DNA from: Scheffersomyces stipitis CBS 6054
Lineage: Eukaryota; Ascomycota; Pichiomycetes; Serinales; Debaryomycetaceae
DNA: 64,000 bases
Direction of reading: 5' to 3'
NCBI RefSeq assembly: GCF_000209165.1
Contig: NC_009046.1
Location: 1 to 64,000, forward strand
The translations under genes and the position numbers were made by a program. This document shows, piece by piece, positions 19,899 through 28,471 of this stretch; the first letter of the stretch is position 1; every line of letters starts with the position of its first letter. The notes below the pieces were generated by a model. It ran no database searches. It saw only the letters and a program-made list of their open reading frames with translations, and was not told the origin of the DNA.

Positions 19899-22382
19899 CT
19901 ATAAGTCTTGCATTTCAATGGTTTCTACCACCTTTTCTTCCTCGACCTTCTCTCTATTAGAAGCGCTAATCTTCTGAAGATTGTGAGCTTGAGTTGGATG
20001 ATCATCAATTAGAAATTCTCTCATCTTCTCTTTGGCCATGGCGATGATCTCATCGATGAGACGTTGTACTACAACCATGGCTGGTTTTAAAAGGTTCATG
20101 CTGTACAAGATGTATAACCCTGCTCCAAATACCAACACCAATGAGAAAAATAATGGGTTTCTGACGATCGCCATAAACTCATTCCAACCTAACACCATGA
20201 TGACTAAGTAGATGTAGTAGGGAATTTGCGTAACATGTTGTACAATCGATCTCTTGGTTTCAATGAACCTAGCGTCAGTTTCCTTCTTGAATTTGTTCAA
20301 CACTTCTGCTTTTTCACTTTCAGAAATGATTTCTGCAAAACATCTGTCCTCTTCATCTTCTTCATCTTCACTGTCATGTTCGTTCTCGACTAGACCAAGA
20401 TACTTTGCTCTAAGTTTTGAATCAAAAATATCGTAGTCAGGTAAGATTTCCGAATTGTCATTCAATTTAGCAATAGTCAACAATGGAACGATCCTCAATG
20501 CAAACAGTTTGGAAATTCCAAAATTTGTCTCTAACTCGACGGTATTCTGGTACATTCTTGGTAATCCATTCTCGTCGTACCTGAACTTGTCGTCAAATCT
20601 ATCTTTCAATAATGTCAAGAGGTTGTCCTTGGAGATGATCTTATGGATAATTTCATAGAATGCATTCCATGACTTGAACTTGAAAGTCTCGACAGCTTCT
20701 TTATTTTGAGCTCTGTTGGTTCCCAAACCAAAATCATATGTACCGGCCTCTTCTTCAAGTTCATTCTTGGACAAGAAATCGAGGACAAACTCCTTAAACT
20801 TAGATAATATATTATTCCAAGAAGTTTCTGTTGGGTCAGCCAATTCAAACAGAACAGCCTTTGTCAAGCCGCTGGAAAGTTTCTTGATGGATTTGTTGAC
20901 GATATTCTTCAATTCCACTAATTGTTGTTGTTGAATCAATTTCGTTAACTGATCTTGTAAGTTGGAGACATGGACGTCATAATCGAGTTCGTTTTCTAAT
21001 GAGAGAAGAATAGCGCTGTTAATAAAGTAATCAGTAGTTTCTCTAGTTAATCTCGTGGCCTCTTTATCGAAATTCTTGCCCTTTAAGCCTACTATATTGG
21101 TCTCGAATTCCTTGACGCTCTTTTCACTCAAGTGCTTGATATGAGCATCGAAAAATTCACGGAATTTCTCATTCAACTTCTCTTTCAACAAGTCCTTCCT
21201 CTGCTCGTAAACGGACTTGGTGTATCTGGAAGCTGATAAGTCGTAATTCTCGAGAGTATCGCTACGCAAATCTACAAGCAATAATCCCAAATCTTGATAG
21301 TCAAGAGTTGAAATACCAGGAGTATTAGCCGACAGAATGGCCTTAAACTTTTGGTGGAATTCTTCATACACTGATGCAGAAATTTCGTCGCACTTAAATT
21401 TGGCCACTAAGATTTGCTGAGTAGGCAAGTCGAGATCCTTGTTGCTGTCGATCTGCTGCCAACAGTTTTCAGCATACATAGTCCAGCCATCAATAGGGAT
21501 GTTGTGGTGGTAATTTGGCCTGAACAAGTCCTTCTTGACCACCAACCTATCACCCAACTCGTTGACATCTTCTAAGAACTCCTTGGGCTGCAAGACCTTA
21601 TGGCGTAAAGTGTGGAAATCAGTGTCGAAGAAATCTTCAAATTGCAAATGGGCCAACTCTGCCGGTTTATTCAAACTCTCCCAAATCTTCAACAAGTCCT
21701 GGGTAATGGTGCTGGACAAATTTTCCTTAGGAGTAAGGCCCACATGATCTCTTATCACGATGAGCAACAAGACCTTGTGGTCGTTTTTCTCCAACTTGGA
21801 CTTGCCAAATAACGTCAAGTTCACCTCAAACACTGTCTTCAACAAACCCATATTAGCACCCTGATACAATCCAATCTGGGTTTCCCATATGTTCACGATT
21901 AATATTTCAGAAGTCGCCAAGGCGAAAAGAGCAGCTTTACGTTCAAAGTCTTGATCCTCGCCACGCTCTCTACCATCAGTTCCTTCTACATCCATGACAA
22001 AAATGTTTTCTTGATGGGTATCCATCTGTTTCGTGGTGGAAACTTGAGGCGAATGAGCCATCCAGATACCCTTAGTGGTCTGTTGACGTCTGGACTCGTC
22101 CATGACATCGAAGTTGGTATTGAACAATCTGTTCAACAATGTTGATTTTCCCGTGGATTGCGAGCCAAAAACGGAAATTATATGGTAATTGTTGCCTACA
22201 GATGAGATTGGAGTCGTTTTAACTACATATGGCAAGATGTTTTTGTTGAATTCCTTATTTTCGTCAATTACCTGGATGGCATCCTGGATCTGGTGCTGTT
22301 CAATGGGAACAAACGAAGACAGAGAGGACGTAGTCGAGAGATCTTCATCAGTCTCTGCATTAGAAGGAGAACTTTGGCTCAT
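19899..22382 (-). CDS. SEY1: ER membrane fusion GTPase (atlastin-like)
   Basis: 827 residues, Sey1/RHD3 dynamin-like GTPase that fuses ER tubules. G1 P-loop GSQSTGKST at 73-81, the switch [11 protein letters not shown]3 [19 protein letters not shown], and the RD motif VIRDH for guanine recognition, all within the first 240 residues. A long helical bundle follows, then two closely spaced membrane segments at about 715-765 ([12 protein letters not shown]... and [19 protein letters not shown]) and a short cytosolic tail with an amphipathic helix. The length matches S. cerevisiae Sey1 (776) plus small insertions. The start ATG at 22382 is followed by a Ser-rich leader that includes one CTG codon among serines. 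The acidic run [10 protein letters not shown] is unusually dense. Confidence 0.97.
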   Translation of the reverse strand: MSQSSPSNAETDEDLSTTSSLSSFVPIEQHQIQDAIQVIDENKEFNKNILPYVVKTTPISSVGNNYHIISVFGSQSTGKSTLLNRLFNTNFDVMDESRRQQTTKGIWMAHSPQVSTTKQMDTHQENIFVMDVEGTDGRERGEDQDFERKAALFALATSEILIVNIWETQIGLYQGANMGLLKTVFEVNLTLFGKSKLEKNDHKVLLLIVIRDHVGLTPKENLSSTITQDLLKIWESLNKPAELAHLQFEDFFDTDFHTLRHKVLQPKEFLEDVNELGDRLVVKKDLFRPNYHHNIPIDGWTMYAENCWQQIDSNKDLDLPTQQILVAKFKCDEISASVYEEFHQKFKAILSANTPGISTLDYQDLGLLLVDLRSDTLENYDLSASRYTKSVYEQRKDLLKEKLNEKFREFFDAHIKHLSEKSVKEFETNIVGLKGKNFDKEATRLTRETTDYFINSAILLSLENELDYDVHVSNLQDQLTKLIQQQQLVELKNIVNKSIKKLSSGLTKAVLFELADPTETSWNNILSKFKEFVLDFLSKNELEEEAGTYDFGLGTNRAQNKEAVETFKFKSWNAFYEIIHKIISKDNLLTLLKDRFDDKFRYDENGLPRMYQNTVELETNFGISKLFALRIVPLLTIAKLNDNSEILPDYDIFDSKLRAKYLGLVENEHDSEDEEDEEDRCFAEIISESEKAEVLNKFKKETDARFIETKRSIVQHVTQIPYYIYLVIMVLGWNEFMAIVRNPLFFSLVLVFGAGLYILYSMNLLKPAMVVVQRLIDEIIAMAKEKMREFLIDDHPTQAHNLQKISASNREKVEEEKVVETIEMQDL

Positions 22383-23042
22383 GGTAATGTGCTATAAATG
22401 GATAGTAGGGAATGACAAAAGCTTGCCCTCTCGTATTTACGTGTTCATCAGTAGTGAAAAAGCTCATGATCCCCAGATATTCAGTGGGGGGTTCACTTTT
22501 TTTCGCACGACCTTTTTTTACGACCAGGCACGTGAATTTCTTGAAATTGTTTCCATTAGAATGACATACGAGAGATAGTAAACTTGGATGTGGTACAGTA
22601 GACTAATCTAGTTTTTGAGTGGACTTAAATGTATTGGATGAAAACAATTTACATTTTTACTTTTGTGAGTGTTAAAATGTACTGTAGTTTTCTACTTTAC
22701 AAGCAGAATTAGATAAATTTTTGAAATTTCTCTAAGTTGTGATTAAAGGACATTGTTACAATTCAAAGCTCTGCAACATTAACTTTCGGTAACAGCTATC
22801 TTTCCTCTTAGAAGAACAAGATTTCCTCTTGAAAGGGAGTTTTGTATAATTTGTTTTTTCTATGAGACCGTAAGACTTCTAACCCAGTTGCAAAAAGGGT
22901 CTAAATACTGCACAAAGATAAGGTACGCATATTTACCATATTGACCTATAGTTATCTTCTACACTAATGTACACCTAATGAAATAACATTTATATATCCG
23001 AGACATTTGTATTAACTTAATCGACAAGGTTAGAAAAGACAA
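22383..23042. promoter_or_regulatory. Intergenic region, SEY1 promoter and AIM45 3' end
   Basis: 660 bp, no gene seen. T-rich runs (about 22496-22518) and a GGCACGTGAA box at 22529-22538 lie about 150 bp upstream of SEY1. Confidence 0.35.
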
Positions 23043-24041
23043 CTACAACTTTTGCGTCAATTCTGGAAGAGCCTCGTTCAAGTCTGCCACCAAACCTATG
23101 TCGGCAACGTTGAATATAGGAGCCTCTGGATCCTTGTTTATAGCTACAATGGTCTTCGAGTCTTTCATACCAGCCAAGTGCTGGATGGCACCAGAGATTC
23201 CGACGGCTATGTACAATTCTGGGGCCACTATCTTACCGGTTTGGCCAACTTGCAACGAATTGTCACAGAATCCTGAGTCTACAGCTGCCCTTGAAGCACC
23301 TACAGCCGCACTTAACTTCGAAGCCAAAGGTTCTATTAATTGTTCGAAAGTTTCCTTGTTCTTCAAACCACGACCTCCAGCAACGACCTTGGAAGCAGAG
23401 CCTAATTCCGGTCTTTCAGAAGTTACTAAGTCTTCCGAGACAAACTCTGTCCTGTTATCTGATTTAAACACAGTAGCAAATTCTTCTACAGAAACAGAAC
23501 CATCACCAGATAATTCTGCTGGAGCAAAAGCCGAAGCTCTCACAGACACCAAGATCAACTTGTCGTTGGACTTGACAGTAGCTAAAGCATTACCAGCATA
23601 GATCGGCCTGACAAAGGTGTTTTCCGACTCGACCTTGATAATGTCCGAAATTGGTTGAGCATCTACAAGAGCACCCAATCTTGGTAATACCGATTTACCT
23701 ACAGCAGAAGCTGCGGTGACAAAGTGTGTATAATCAGAAGACGAGCTCAAGATATCCTTGATTAACGGGGACAATTCCTCAGCAAGATAGTGATTATATT
23801 GTTCTCCTTTAGCAAACAAAGCTTTTGACACACCGGCGATTTTGCCGACTTCACTAGACACAGCTTCACCTTGTTCACCAACAATCAACGCAGTTATTGG
23901 TTTCCCTATTTGCTGAGCAGCGGTGATTGCAGACAAGGAAGCAGGCGAAATTTTCCCACCAGCAGCTTCTACGAAAGCCAAGGTGTCCAAACGGGCTCTT
24001 GTAGTAGAGAATAATCTCTTTGAGATACACGAACGAAGCAT
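23043..24041 (-). CDS. AIM45: Electron transfer flavoprotein alpha subunit, mitochondrial
   Basis: 332 residues, ETF-alpha. It carries FAD and passes electrons from matrix flavin dehydrogenases to ETF-ubiquinone oxidoreductase. The N-terminus MLRSCISKRLFSTTRARLD is a classic mitochondrial presequence. The N-domain (about 20-190) is followed by the FAD domain: GGRGLKNKETF near 222-232, SRAAVDSGF near 250-258 and the signature GQTGKIVAPELYIAVGISGA near 267-286. Start is the ATG at 24041; the frame is open 21 codons further upstream without an ATG, and those residues would spoil the presequence. Length is normal (320-345). Confidence 0.96.
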   Translation of the reverse strand: MLRSCISKRLFSTTRARLDTLAFVEAAGGKISPASLSAITAAQQIGKPITALIVGEQGEAVSSEVGKIAGVSKALFAKGEQYNHYLAEELSPLIKDILSSSSDYTHFVTAASAVGKSVLPRLGALVDAQPISDIIKVESENTFVRPIYAGNALATVKSNDKLILVSVRASAFAPAELSGDGSVSVEEFATVFKSDNRTEFVSEDLVTSERPELGSASKVVAGGRGLKNKETFEQLIEPLASKLSAAVGASRAAVDSGFCDNSLQVGQTGKIVAPELYIAVGISGAIQHLAGMKDSKTIVAINKDPEAPIFNVADIGLVADLNEALPELTQKL

Positions 24042-24952
24042 AAGGAAATGTTGAGAAAGAGCAACGACTTCTTCTAACTTTCTAATTGCGTTGGACTCTG
24101 GCAATTTTTCAGATTGGCCAACAGTATGTGATCACGTGCCATGACTCCGGAATCGGCACTAGGTTTGAATTGGAAGTTTATAAAACATAAAAAAAAAAAA
24201 CGTTTATTCCGATGTACTAGAGTAAATAGGTGTATGACTGGGGGTTTGGGTAATATATTGGACAGTTGTAGTATGGGATCATTGGTATGTGAACGTTGAG
24301 AAAGATGTATTTTGCGATATATGCTAAGGCTCCACAACAGATTGGGTCTAATTGTATACGAACGAAGATGACATAATGCACTCATAGACTACGCGAATGA
24401 AAGTTCAATTAGATCTACTATGAACTTTCAAGTGCTCTACCTAGGTGTTGAGGACATTGTTACAAGAAATTGCTTTGGATTCGCTCATATATCTTGTTAG
24501 CGCAGCATATCTCTACCAAGCAAGTAGTCATCAGATATAGCGACAGTGATTAGCGAGAAAAAGAAAGAGTTAAAACTGAAAATAAAACATAAGAATCAAG
24601 TAAAAATAGAAAGGAGAGAATTAAACCCAAGATCCCAGGGAAGTATGTGAAATTGGAACAAAATGACCAGTGGTGCGATGATTTTGTATGAGAGATGGTC
24701 TTCCTGCTGCAGTTGTTAAGTACTCTTAACTTCCATTTCTACAATGTCTGGGGAAGATTAAGTCTTATCATTGACTCAATCTGCTTGAGTGCAGTCTGTT
24801 TCTCAATGCAATCTTCAAATTCCGATCTCCCATGGTTGTTTATTTTCATCATTGAGAATCTTGATAGTTTAAGACACAGCCGAATTGGTACATTGTGCTG
24901 AAAACTCTCGTTGGACTTATAGATTCAAGTAGAAATGAAAATAAAAAAATAA
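24042..24952. other. AIM45 upstream region
   Basis: About 900 bp. A 12-A run lies at about 24189-24200. No clear gene. A 37-codon minus-strand ORF at 24739-24852 looks protein-like but is too short to support. Confidence 0.35.
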
Positions 24953-25034
24953 TGACTCCGACGCGGTTCGAACGCGTGCATCTTTACGATAGTAGAACTT
25001 GAGTCTACCGCCTTAACCACTCGGCCACAGAGCC
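24953..25034 (-). tRNA. tRNA-Leu (anticodon CAA), no intron
   Basis: 82 nt. The acceptor stem GGCTCTG pairs with CGGAGTC, with discriminator A. The D arm is GCCGAGTGGTTAAGGC, the anticodon arm GTAGA-CTCAAGT-TCTAC gives anticodon CAA (reads UUG), a 14-nt long variable arm (type II) follows, and the T arm is ACGCG-TTCGAAC-CGCGT. Unlike S. cerevisiae tRNA-Leu(CAA) it has no intron. It is not the CUG-decoding tRNA-Ser(CAG) of this clade. Confidence 0.97.
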
Positions 25035-25047
25035 ATTTGATATCTAT

Positions 25048-25122
25048 TGCTCACTGAACCACAGTGAGCATGATTCTGTTTCAAGCGTACACGTGCCTAG
25101 CCGCACGTGAAAAATGCACGTG
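25048..25122. promoter_or_regulatory. Inverted repeat and three CACGTG boxes beside the tRNA
   Basis: A perfect 9-bp inverted repeat TGCTCACTG-N5-CAGTGAGCA (25048-25070) starts 14 bp upstream of the tRNA 5' end. It is followed by CACGTG at 25090-25095, 25104-25109 and 25117-25122. CACGTG is the core for Cbf1/Pho4/Tye7-type bHLH factors. No protein gene lies close enough to be an obvious target. Confidence 0.55.
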
Positions 25123-25157
25123 AATCAAAAATTTCTTTATACCATAATATCTCTACT

Positions 25158-25466
25158 CCTAGGATTTCCTCCACCATTCGGTATGGATTAGAGGATGATT
25201 TATATACTTTGTAGTAGATAGGTTAGACTTTAGTCGTAATACATGCCATTTCGTCAAAAAAATGTTTAGAGCTATCTCTAGTTTATAGCTGTTCATATGG
25301 GTTAGTATGTTCAATGTATGCCACTACGTTAAAAAAAACTTATCTGTTTATTTGGGGCCCGGAGGTTTTTATCTTAGGACTTCCTCCACCCTTCGGTGAG
25401 GATTAGAGGAGGTTTTGTATAATATGTGAACAGGTTAGATTTTAATCGTTGTACATGCCGTTTCGT
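25158..25466 (+). repeat. Diverged direct repeats upstream of tRNA-Leu
   Basis: A segment of about 95 bp at 25158-25254 recurs at 25373-25466. Shared blocks are TTCCTCCACC, TTCGGT, GGATTAGAGGA, GGTTAGA, TAATCG or TAGTCG, and ACATGCC-TTTCGT. A partial third copy of the last part lies at about 25299-25338. The position next to a tRNA gene suggests remnants of LTR elements, which often insert there, but no ends or internal region are recognisable. Confidence 0.6.
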
Positions 25467-25779
25467 AAAAGAGAGGTATTGTGTTAATACTCAATCTAAT
25501 TTGCAACTGTTTGGTTTATAGATTTCAACTATTGTACATCAACCAAGTCAAATGTCTGAATAGTGGCTATAGCATAGTAGATTATTCTTGTGGGTGTCTT
25601 TCTAGAAGACTCGATGTATGTTTTTTAGTAAATTGTGGCTCCAGCAATCGTAACTCCAACAAAAGTATAATAAAAAAGTCACTATTTATCAATTGCCAAG
25701 ATACTCAATCAAGCAGACGAATTTATAACTGAAATCAAACAGATAATATGCAAACTGTGAAATATCATGCAAGTTTCAA

Positions 25780-26460
25780 TTATCTGATGCAAGATGGAGG
25801 CAACAAAGAGCTATCTTCATTGTCGTACTTGGCTTCATAATACTTCCATTTAGCAGTTGATGTTCTACCCTTCAAAGATAACACGTAAGTGGGTCATTTT
25901 TGGAGTTTGCCTGCTCAAGAATTAAATGTATTTTTGTCAGTAATTTAGGACAACAAAAGCATGTTAGTATGATCCGAGGCGAAAGAAAATACTGTTCTTG
26001 ATAGCTTCAGTACGTAAGTCCTGCAAGATCTGCAGACAGCTAATGAGGGGCACTAGATGAAATGGTCGTTGCAACGGTCTCACTATTTTTCATTGCAGGA
26101 TTGAATGTTGGATGGCTATGATGTCCTCATATACAGCATAAGTTTTTTCAAGCAGTTGGGATAGTGGATCAGGGTCTAATTTTCGGGAAGTCGGTGCAGT
26201 CATCTATGTCTCCATAATTTTTTGAACGTGGGGGATCCAATTATAATTGGGTGACGATTGGATTCAACAGCTACATTATTTTTGGAAATGAAAGGTGGCA
26301 CAGAATCATCATTTTACTTACAATAGTCGATCGCAAGTGTAACCTTGGTAGTTGGATTTGCCCCCACCAAATAGCTCTTGGAAGGACTAATACGAGCTGT
26401 TTGGACCTTCTTCCAACGCGATCTCCACAAATTGGACTAAAAATATGCATAATCTAAATA
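25780..26460 (-). pseudogene. Probable relic of a maltose-type sugar permease
   Basis: Stop-interrupted minus-strand sequence. Its last open part (25780-25884) reads TYVLSLKG then RTSTAKWKYYEAKYDNED. It lines up with the conserved permease tail in the intact neighbours (NRTYEELDLLFEKRVPARQF and NRTYAELDILFQDGVSSRKF). Farther upstream there are matches to the AFTISAEMS region (TTISSSAP), to VCLARNSYN (about 25980-26040) and to a TTTAGT...TTGGAAGAAG block (about 26410-26440) equal to the FSG...RFGRR segment. Order and strand are consistent, but many indels and stops are present. It is next to the MAL-type regulator, so a former third permease of the cluster is likely. This is by-eye alignment only. 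Confidence 0.42.
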
Positions 26461-26586
26461 ATGGTGCGGAGAATGTCACTTGCGATCTCGCAAATTGTCA
26501 ACCTTGGTTCATGGAAATATAAAGAATGAATTCGAAATCTTCGACGGCTATATGACTGGAGTTTAGCAGTACAAATAACTAATCAA

Positions 26587-28326
26587 ATGTCATCTGCAAG
26601 AATAGCAGAGACAGTGAATTCGAACTCAACGGCCAAGCCGTCCACTAAAAGAAACGTACGATCCAAATATTCTCGTCCATGTGATGCTTGTGCTCATAGA
26701 AAGGTACGATGTACCGACAATCGACCCTGTAGTCGATGTATTGACTATGGTATTTCATGCACCAATACAAGAATCAGAAAGCGTAGTGGACCAAAACCCA
26801 AAATAATAAGTGAATTACCATTCAGCAATAATATTTCAACTTCACCTAAAGGTACTTCTCAATATTTGACAATAGTTACCACTGTAAGTGGAAGCAAGAA
26901 GGGTCAAGATTCATTAGATGAAGTTGAATCATCTATGGATAGTAATGTTTCAACATTCCTGAGATATGGCGGTGAGTTCATTCCAATAGATGACCTATAT
27001 CCTTTTCTTCAATTCTTTCAAACATGGTACTATGGCTTATGGCCTGTTCTTTCAGTTGGATCACTTATCACAAATTTGACGACAATAACAGATAGAAGAT
27101 CCCTAAACAAACAAACATCACCATACTACTCTTTGGGGCTCGCTCTTTGTGCTGCTATCTCGGGACAATTTGCTTTCTTGAGCAAGAGTTCGGATTTGCC
27201 ACATATGACCACAACAGTAAGTGCCAGTCAACTTGCTCGAGCAGCATTGAATGTCAGAGAAACATTTGATCACAGAATGAAGCCAACCGAAGAAACATTG
27301 TTGACTTCGTTCTTTTTATATAATTATTACATTAATGTCAAAAATGGAACCGAAGCAGCAATAATGTACTTGAGGGAAGCAATTTCGATGGTCCATATAT
27401 TAGGATTACATGATCCTCAGGCTTATTTGCAAATGTCTAGTGAGTCACTGCATCGTTTGAAGAAGACTTATTACCTACTTCTTGCAAGTGAAAGGTTCAT
27501 GTGCATTGAAGATAACGTTCCAGTTATCCTCGATTCTAGTGTACCTTATCCATTGGTTGAGGATGATGAATATCCAGAATTATTAGCTGGATTTGTTGAA
27601 GTTGTCAAAATCTTTGCAATCCCTGATCGAAACTTTTTCGAAAAAATGAGTATCGCTAATAGGAGAACCGAAAATGTAAAGGATTACGAGATCTTCCAAA
27701 ACTTCTTCCACCTCTCTGCAACTTCATTAAGCGAGGCATGGGTAAGAGAAGTGGACAAAAAGATTAAAGGAATAACTATCGTTGATTCAATGTCAGATAT
27801 ACTGAAGGTTAACTTATTGCTTTCTAAAGATTGGATGAGGTCGCTAATATGGAGAATTGCTTATCAAAATGCTCTCACATCAGCACTCAGAGAGAAAGAT
27901 GATTGTCTAAGCTTGAATTATCCTATGACGATCGCTTATCAATTTCTTTCATCCACAAGCAATTTACCTGCTTTTGCATTTGAATGCAATGGGGCAGGTG
28001 TAGTTGTAAAATTATTAGATATTGCGAATGGATTGGGCGACTCAATGAACGATTTAAGTTCAATGGAAAGGACATATGACTTGTCATTATTTGAAAACGC
28101 ATTAACGTCAGTTTTTTGTTTGATATCAAAGTTTAAGACAAAGGTAACTTTACCTGTCAGAATGTACCGCAAGATTGAGAATATGGTTAGTCGTTGGTCC
28201 ATTCCAAGACAATTTCTGTCTTTTGAAACATCCAGGTTAAACGCAAAAATAATAGAACTTAACCAGTATGACGATATTGACATTAGTGACAACTATTATT
28301 GTAATGATGAGGAAGACCTAAATTAA
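26587..28326 (+). CDS. Zn2Cys6 regulator, MAL-activator-like (left)
   Basis: 579 residues. The zinc cluster at about 33-59 (CDACAHRKVRC, CSRC, then six residues to Cys) is followed by the linker RIRKRSGPKPK, typical of fungal maltose-gene activators (S. cerevisiae MAL63, C. albicans SUC1). A central regulatory domain has FLQFFQTWYYGLWPVLSV near 139-156 and helical LYLREAISMVHILGLHD near 245-262. Start is the ATG at 26587. It is convergent with the GH31 gene (145 bp). A paralogue with the same plan lies at 41332-43131 on the other strand, so the two regulators bound the cluster. They probably induce the permeases and glycosidases between them; that is inference from context. Confidence 0.9.
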   Translation: MSSARIAETVNSNSTAKPSTKRNVRSKYSRPCDACAHRKVRCTDNRPCSRCIDYGISCTNTRIRKRSGPKPKIISELPFSNNISTSPKGTSQYLTIVTTVSGSKKGQDSLDEVESSMDSNVSTFLRYGGEFIPIDDLYPFLQFFQTWYYGLWPVLSVGSLITNLTTITDRRSLNKQTSPYYSLGLALCAAISGQFAFLSKSSDLPHMTTTVSASQLARAALNVRETFDHRMKPTEETLLTSFFLYNYYINVKNGTEAAIMYLREAISMVHILGLHDPQAYLQMSSESLHRLKKTYYLLLASERFMCIEDNVPVILDSSVPYPLVEDDEYPELLAGFVEVVKIFAIPDRNFFEKMSIANRRTENVKDYEIFQNFFHLSATSLSEAWVREVDKKIKGITIVDSMSDILKVNLLLSKDWMRSLIWRIAYQNALTSALREKDDCLSLNYPMTIAYQFLSSTSNLPAFAFECNGAGVVVKLLDIANGLGDSMNDLSSMERTYDLSLFENALTSVFCLISKFKTKVTLPVRMYRKIENMVSRWSIPRQFLSFETSRLNAKIIELNQYDDIDISDNYYCNDEEDLN

Positions 28327-28471
28327 ACATAGCAACTGTATAATAAGATTACCATAATCTATGTTTGTTGATGACAAGAAAACGAAATAACTATCATGCA
28401 CAGATAGAGATAAGTATAGCAAAAAAATATAGCAAAACATTTATTCTTCTAGTAATATAAAAATTGAGTAT

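Noticed and set aside
24042..24104. N-terminal extension of ETF alpha
   Set aside because: No ATG, and it would bury the mitochondrial presequence that starts exactly at the chosen Met.
24953..25034. tRNA-Ser(CAG), the clade-defining CUG decoder
   Set aside because: The 7-nt anticodon loop CTCAAGT gives CAA and the discriminator is A, so it is tRNA-Leu(CAA).
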